This document shows, piece after piece, positions 23,574-25,141 of a DNA stretch of 25,141 nt. The translations under genes were made by a program, and so were the position numbers. This DNA is from Nemertoderma westbladi. Its lineage: Eukaryota; Xenacoelomorpha; Nemertodermatida; Nemertodermatidae. Location: assembly GCA_032718475.1 (NCBI GenBank), contig JAUCBJ010004667.1, positions 1-25,141 of the forward strand. Direction: 5' to 3'. How positions within the stretch are numbered: position 1 is the stretch's first letter; every line of letters starts with the position of its first letter. The notes beneath the pieces were generated by a model. It ran no database searches, was not told the origin of the DNA, and saw nothing but the letters and a program-made list of their open reading frames with translations.

Positions 23574-25141
23574 GTTTTAAAGACGATTACTTTCTACAAG
23601 CTTTATAGTATTCAGAATCGCTACCTATTATTATAATATACACACCATAATATAATTAAGTAATGTGTAAAAGGCCTGCCTTGTAGACCTAGTTTGCACT
23701 ATTCCTCGTTTCTTTTTTATTGTTTATTTGAACAAATATAACTACACATCAGTACCTATGAGCTGAATCTACAAGACCTATAATATAATAACGATAAAGG
23801 ATGTCCATACTGCATCACTCTAATGTATAAGAATGATTAAGGTAATTGTTGTTAGTTATATTACATAACGTACATGACGCAAACTAATAAACACTGGGTG
23901 TTCTAAAAATATAAATAAAATGTTCCAGAATATGTTGTCTGCGACGATATAAAGCAATGGAAGTGCTGTACGACACTAGTATTCCAGGCATGGTTAGTGT
24001 TAGGCCGGAAGGTACTTAAAGAGCAACACGACCAAACATAGTCGAAACACATCCGAACACACTCCAAAAACTACCGAACACAGTCGGAAATAGAAAGAGC
24101 ACAAAAAAATAACACCGGTTATTCCCCATTACAAACTGTTTAAAATAACAATACAATGGTGGGCTATGTAAAAAAATATCCGAATTCGCCCTAGGGAAAA
24201 TAACCAGTTATTAATCCCATCCCGCTTTTGGTAGCATAGTTACATCCAATCAATTAGAATATAATAATAAAATTTAAAATATTCGCATATTAATAGGTTC
24301 CATCCACTAGCTACCATGGTTACAATTCACAGCCACTTTGATTAGAACTTAAGGCAGCAAAAGTAATGTACAGAGGCGCATACGTGGAAGAGGTATTGTA
24401 AATCTGGAACTGATTTTAAAGATTGAGACCTGATAATATGAGCAGAGTTCTAGAAATTCACATTTGCTGCAAATCCTTCAATGATAAAATGTCCCTTTGA
24501 TATTCAAGCAACTAAATTTACGGTAGCTATGTTTTAGGTAAGCATACTGTAGCTATTATTTTCGACACTGGTTCCGTTCTCTTACTTTCCCGTACAAATT
24601 TTTTTATCGTAGCACTTGTTAATTTTTATATATAATTTCAATTTATTATACTGTGGTTCCTTTTAAAAAATATTATTCTAGAAGGAATACCGTTTTGACT
24701 AGAGGTCTGTATAGCACTACATTTTTAAAACATATATCATTGTTACATGGCAACGTTGAAGAGTTGTAGAACAAATGAAAATAATTATATACTATTCTAA
24801 ACCATAAATAAAATACAATATTATTACGTTCTAGAACATATAGCTAGTTTATTTTTAATTTTAAAATAGCTAGTAAATAAAAAAAAAGTATTTAAATGAA
24901 TTTCTGAATACATTTAAATGAATATTGAAAATTGTTATATTTCTAACATATACCGTTAGCTATTTTTTTTAATTAAAATACCTAGTAAATCAAAAAATTT
25001 ATTTTTAAATCAATTTCTGAATAGGCCTACATTTAAATGAAAATTGAAAATTTCCAAAGCACCAAACATTAATAAAACAATTTTTATATTTTTTTAAATT
25101 ACAAGCTAATTAAAAATTGATAAATAACTAGCTATATGTAC
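23574..25141. other. Gene-free AT-rich stretch upstream of the zinc-finger gene
   Basis: No coding frame is supported. The only clear structure is the tandem duplication at 24837-25060. A minus-strand TATAAAG at 23601-23607 lies only about 28 bases from the zinc-finger ATG, too close to be convincing as its TATA box. Confidence 0.55.
24837..25060. repeat. Tandem duplication, two units of about 110 bp
   Basis: Unit one (24837-24945) and unit two (24947-25060) share CATATA, GCTA, TTTTTAATT, AAAAT, CTAGTAAAT, AATTTCTGAATA and CATTTAAATGAA in order. Unit two has six extra bases, GGCCTA, at 25024-25029, which create a TAGGCCTA. Confidence 0.75.

Noticed and set aside
300-24840. Scattered TTCTAGAA/TTCCAGAA words as heat-shock elements
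   Set aside because: They are short, palindromic and common in AT-rich DNA. Several lie in transposon arms, and none is placed near a supported promoter.

Overview
The window is nuclear DNA of an animal, most likely a marine invertebrate. It holds a multi-exon gene with GT-AG introns, an intronless C2H2 zinc-finger gene, many inverted-repeat transposons, non-LTR retrotransposon relics and long minisatellites in AT-rich DNA. The species cannot be fixed from the sequence. The dense TAGGCCTA words at 2561-3466 recall deuterostome invertebrates, but that is an impression from memory, not evidence.

The main host gene lies on the + strand from 5580 to 18864. Eight exons in consistent phase encode a UBAP2/UBAP2L/lingerer-family protein: a UBA domain, the W-x-x-x-G-R-K-K-K segment, an RGG-rich stretch, an acidic Trp-rich EDW block, Ser/Thr/Asn-rich linkers, a GALxLGS motif and a proline-rich exon. 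The first coding exon and the 3' end were not found. The gene probably starts upstream within or beyond the repeat-filled first 5.5 kb and continues past 18864. A 398-codon zinc-finger gene (22377-23573, minus strand) is the only other convincing gene, and it may sit antisense inside a late intron of the first.

The first 5 kb and the introns are a nest of mobile DNA. One inverted-repeat transposon family with long C or G homopolymers just inside its tips has two complete copies (3544-4785 and 7795-11537) and two relics (about 700-1138 and 6527-6600). The copy at 7795-11537 was split by a 5'-truncated non-LTR retrotransposon with a reverse transcriptase and a restriction-like endonuclease, bounded by a 10-bp target duplication. 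The copy at 3544-4785 was split by a 256-bp tRNA-related insertion bounded by a 12-bp duplication. Other elements are a transposon whose inverted ends carry a GTTGCTC minisatellite (1139-2417), several short hairpin elements (264-424, 552-695, 4852-5065, 20245-20372) and RTE-like retrotransposon fragments (13878-14212 sense, 14230-15464 mostly antisense).

The most striking feature is intron 3 of the UBAP2-like gene. The 5' splice donor of the RGG exon is the first unit of a roughly 2-kb, 26-bp tandem array. Nearly every unit repeats a strong donor-like AG|GTAAGG, giving some 75 potential decoy donors directly behind the real one. The array shows higher-order duplication with a period of about 471 bp, was broken up by retrotransposon insertions, and reappears in decayed form at 15465-15545.
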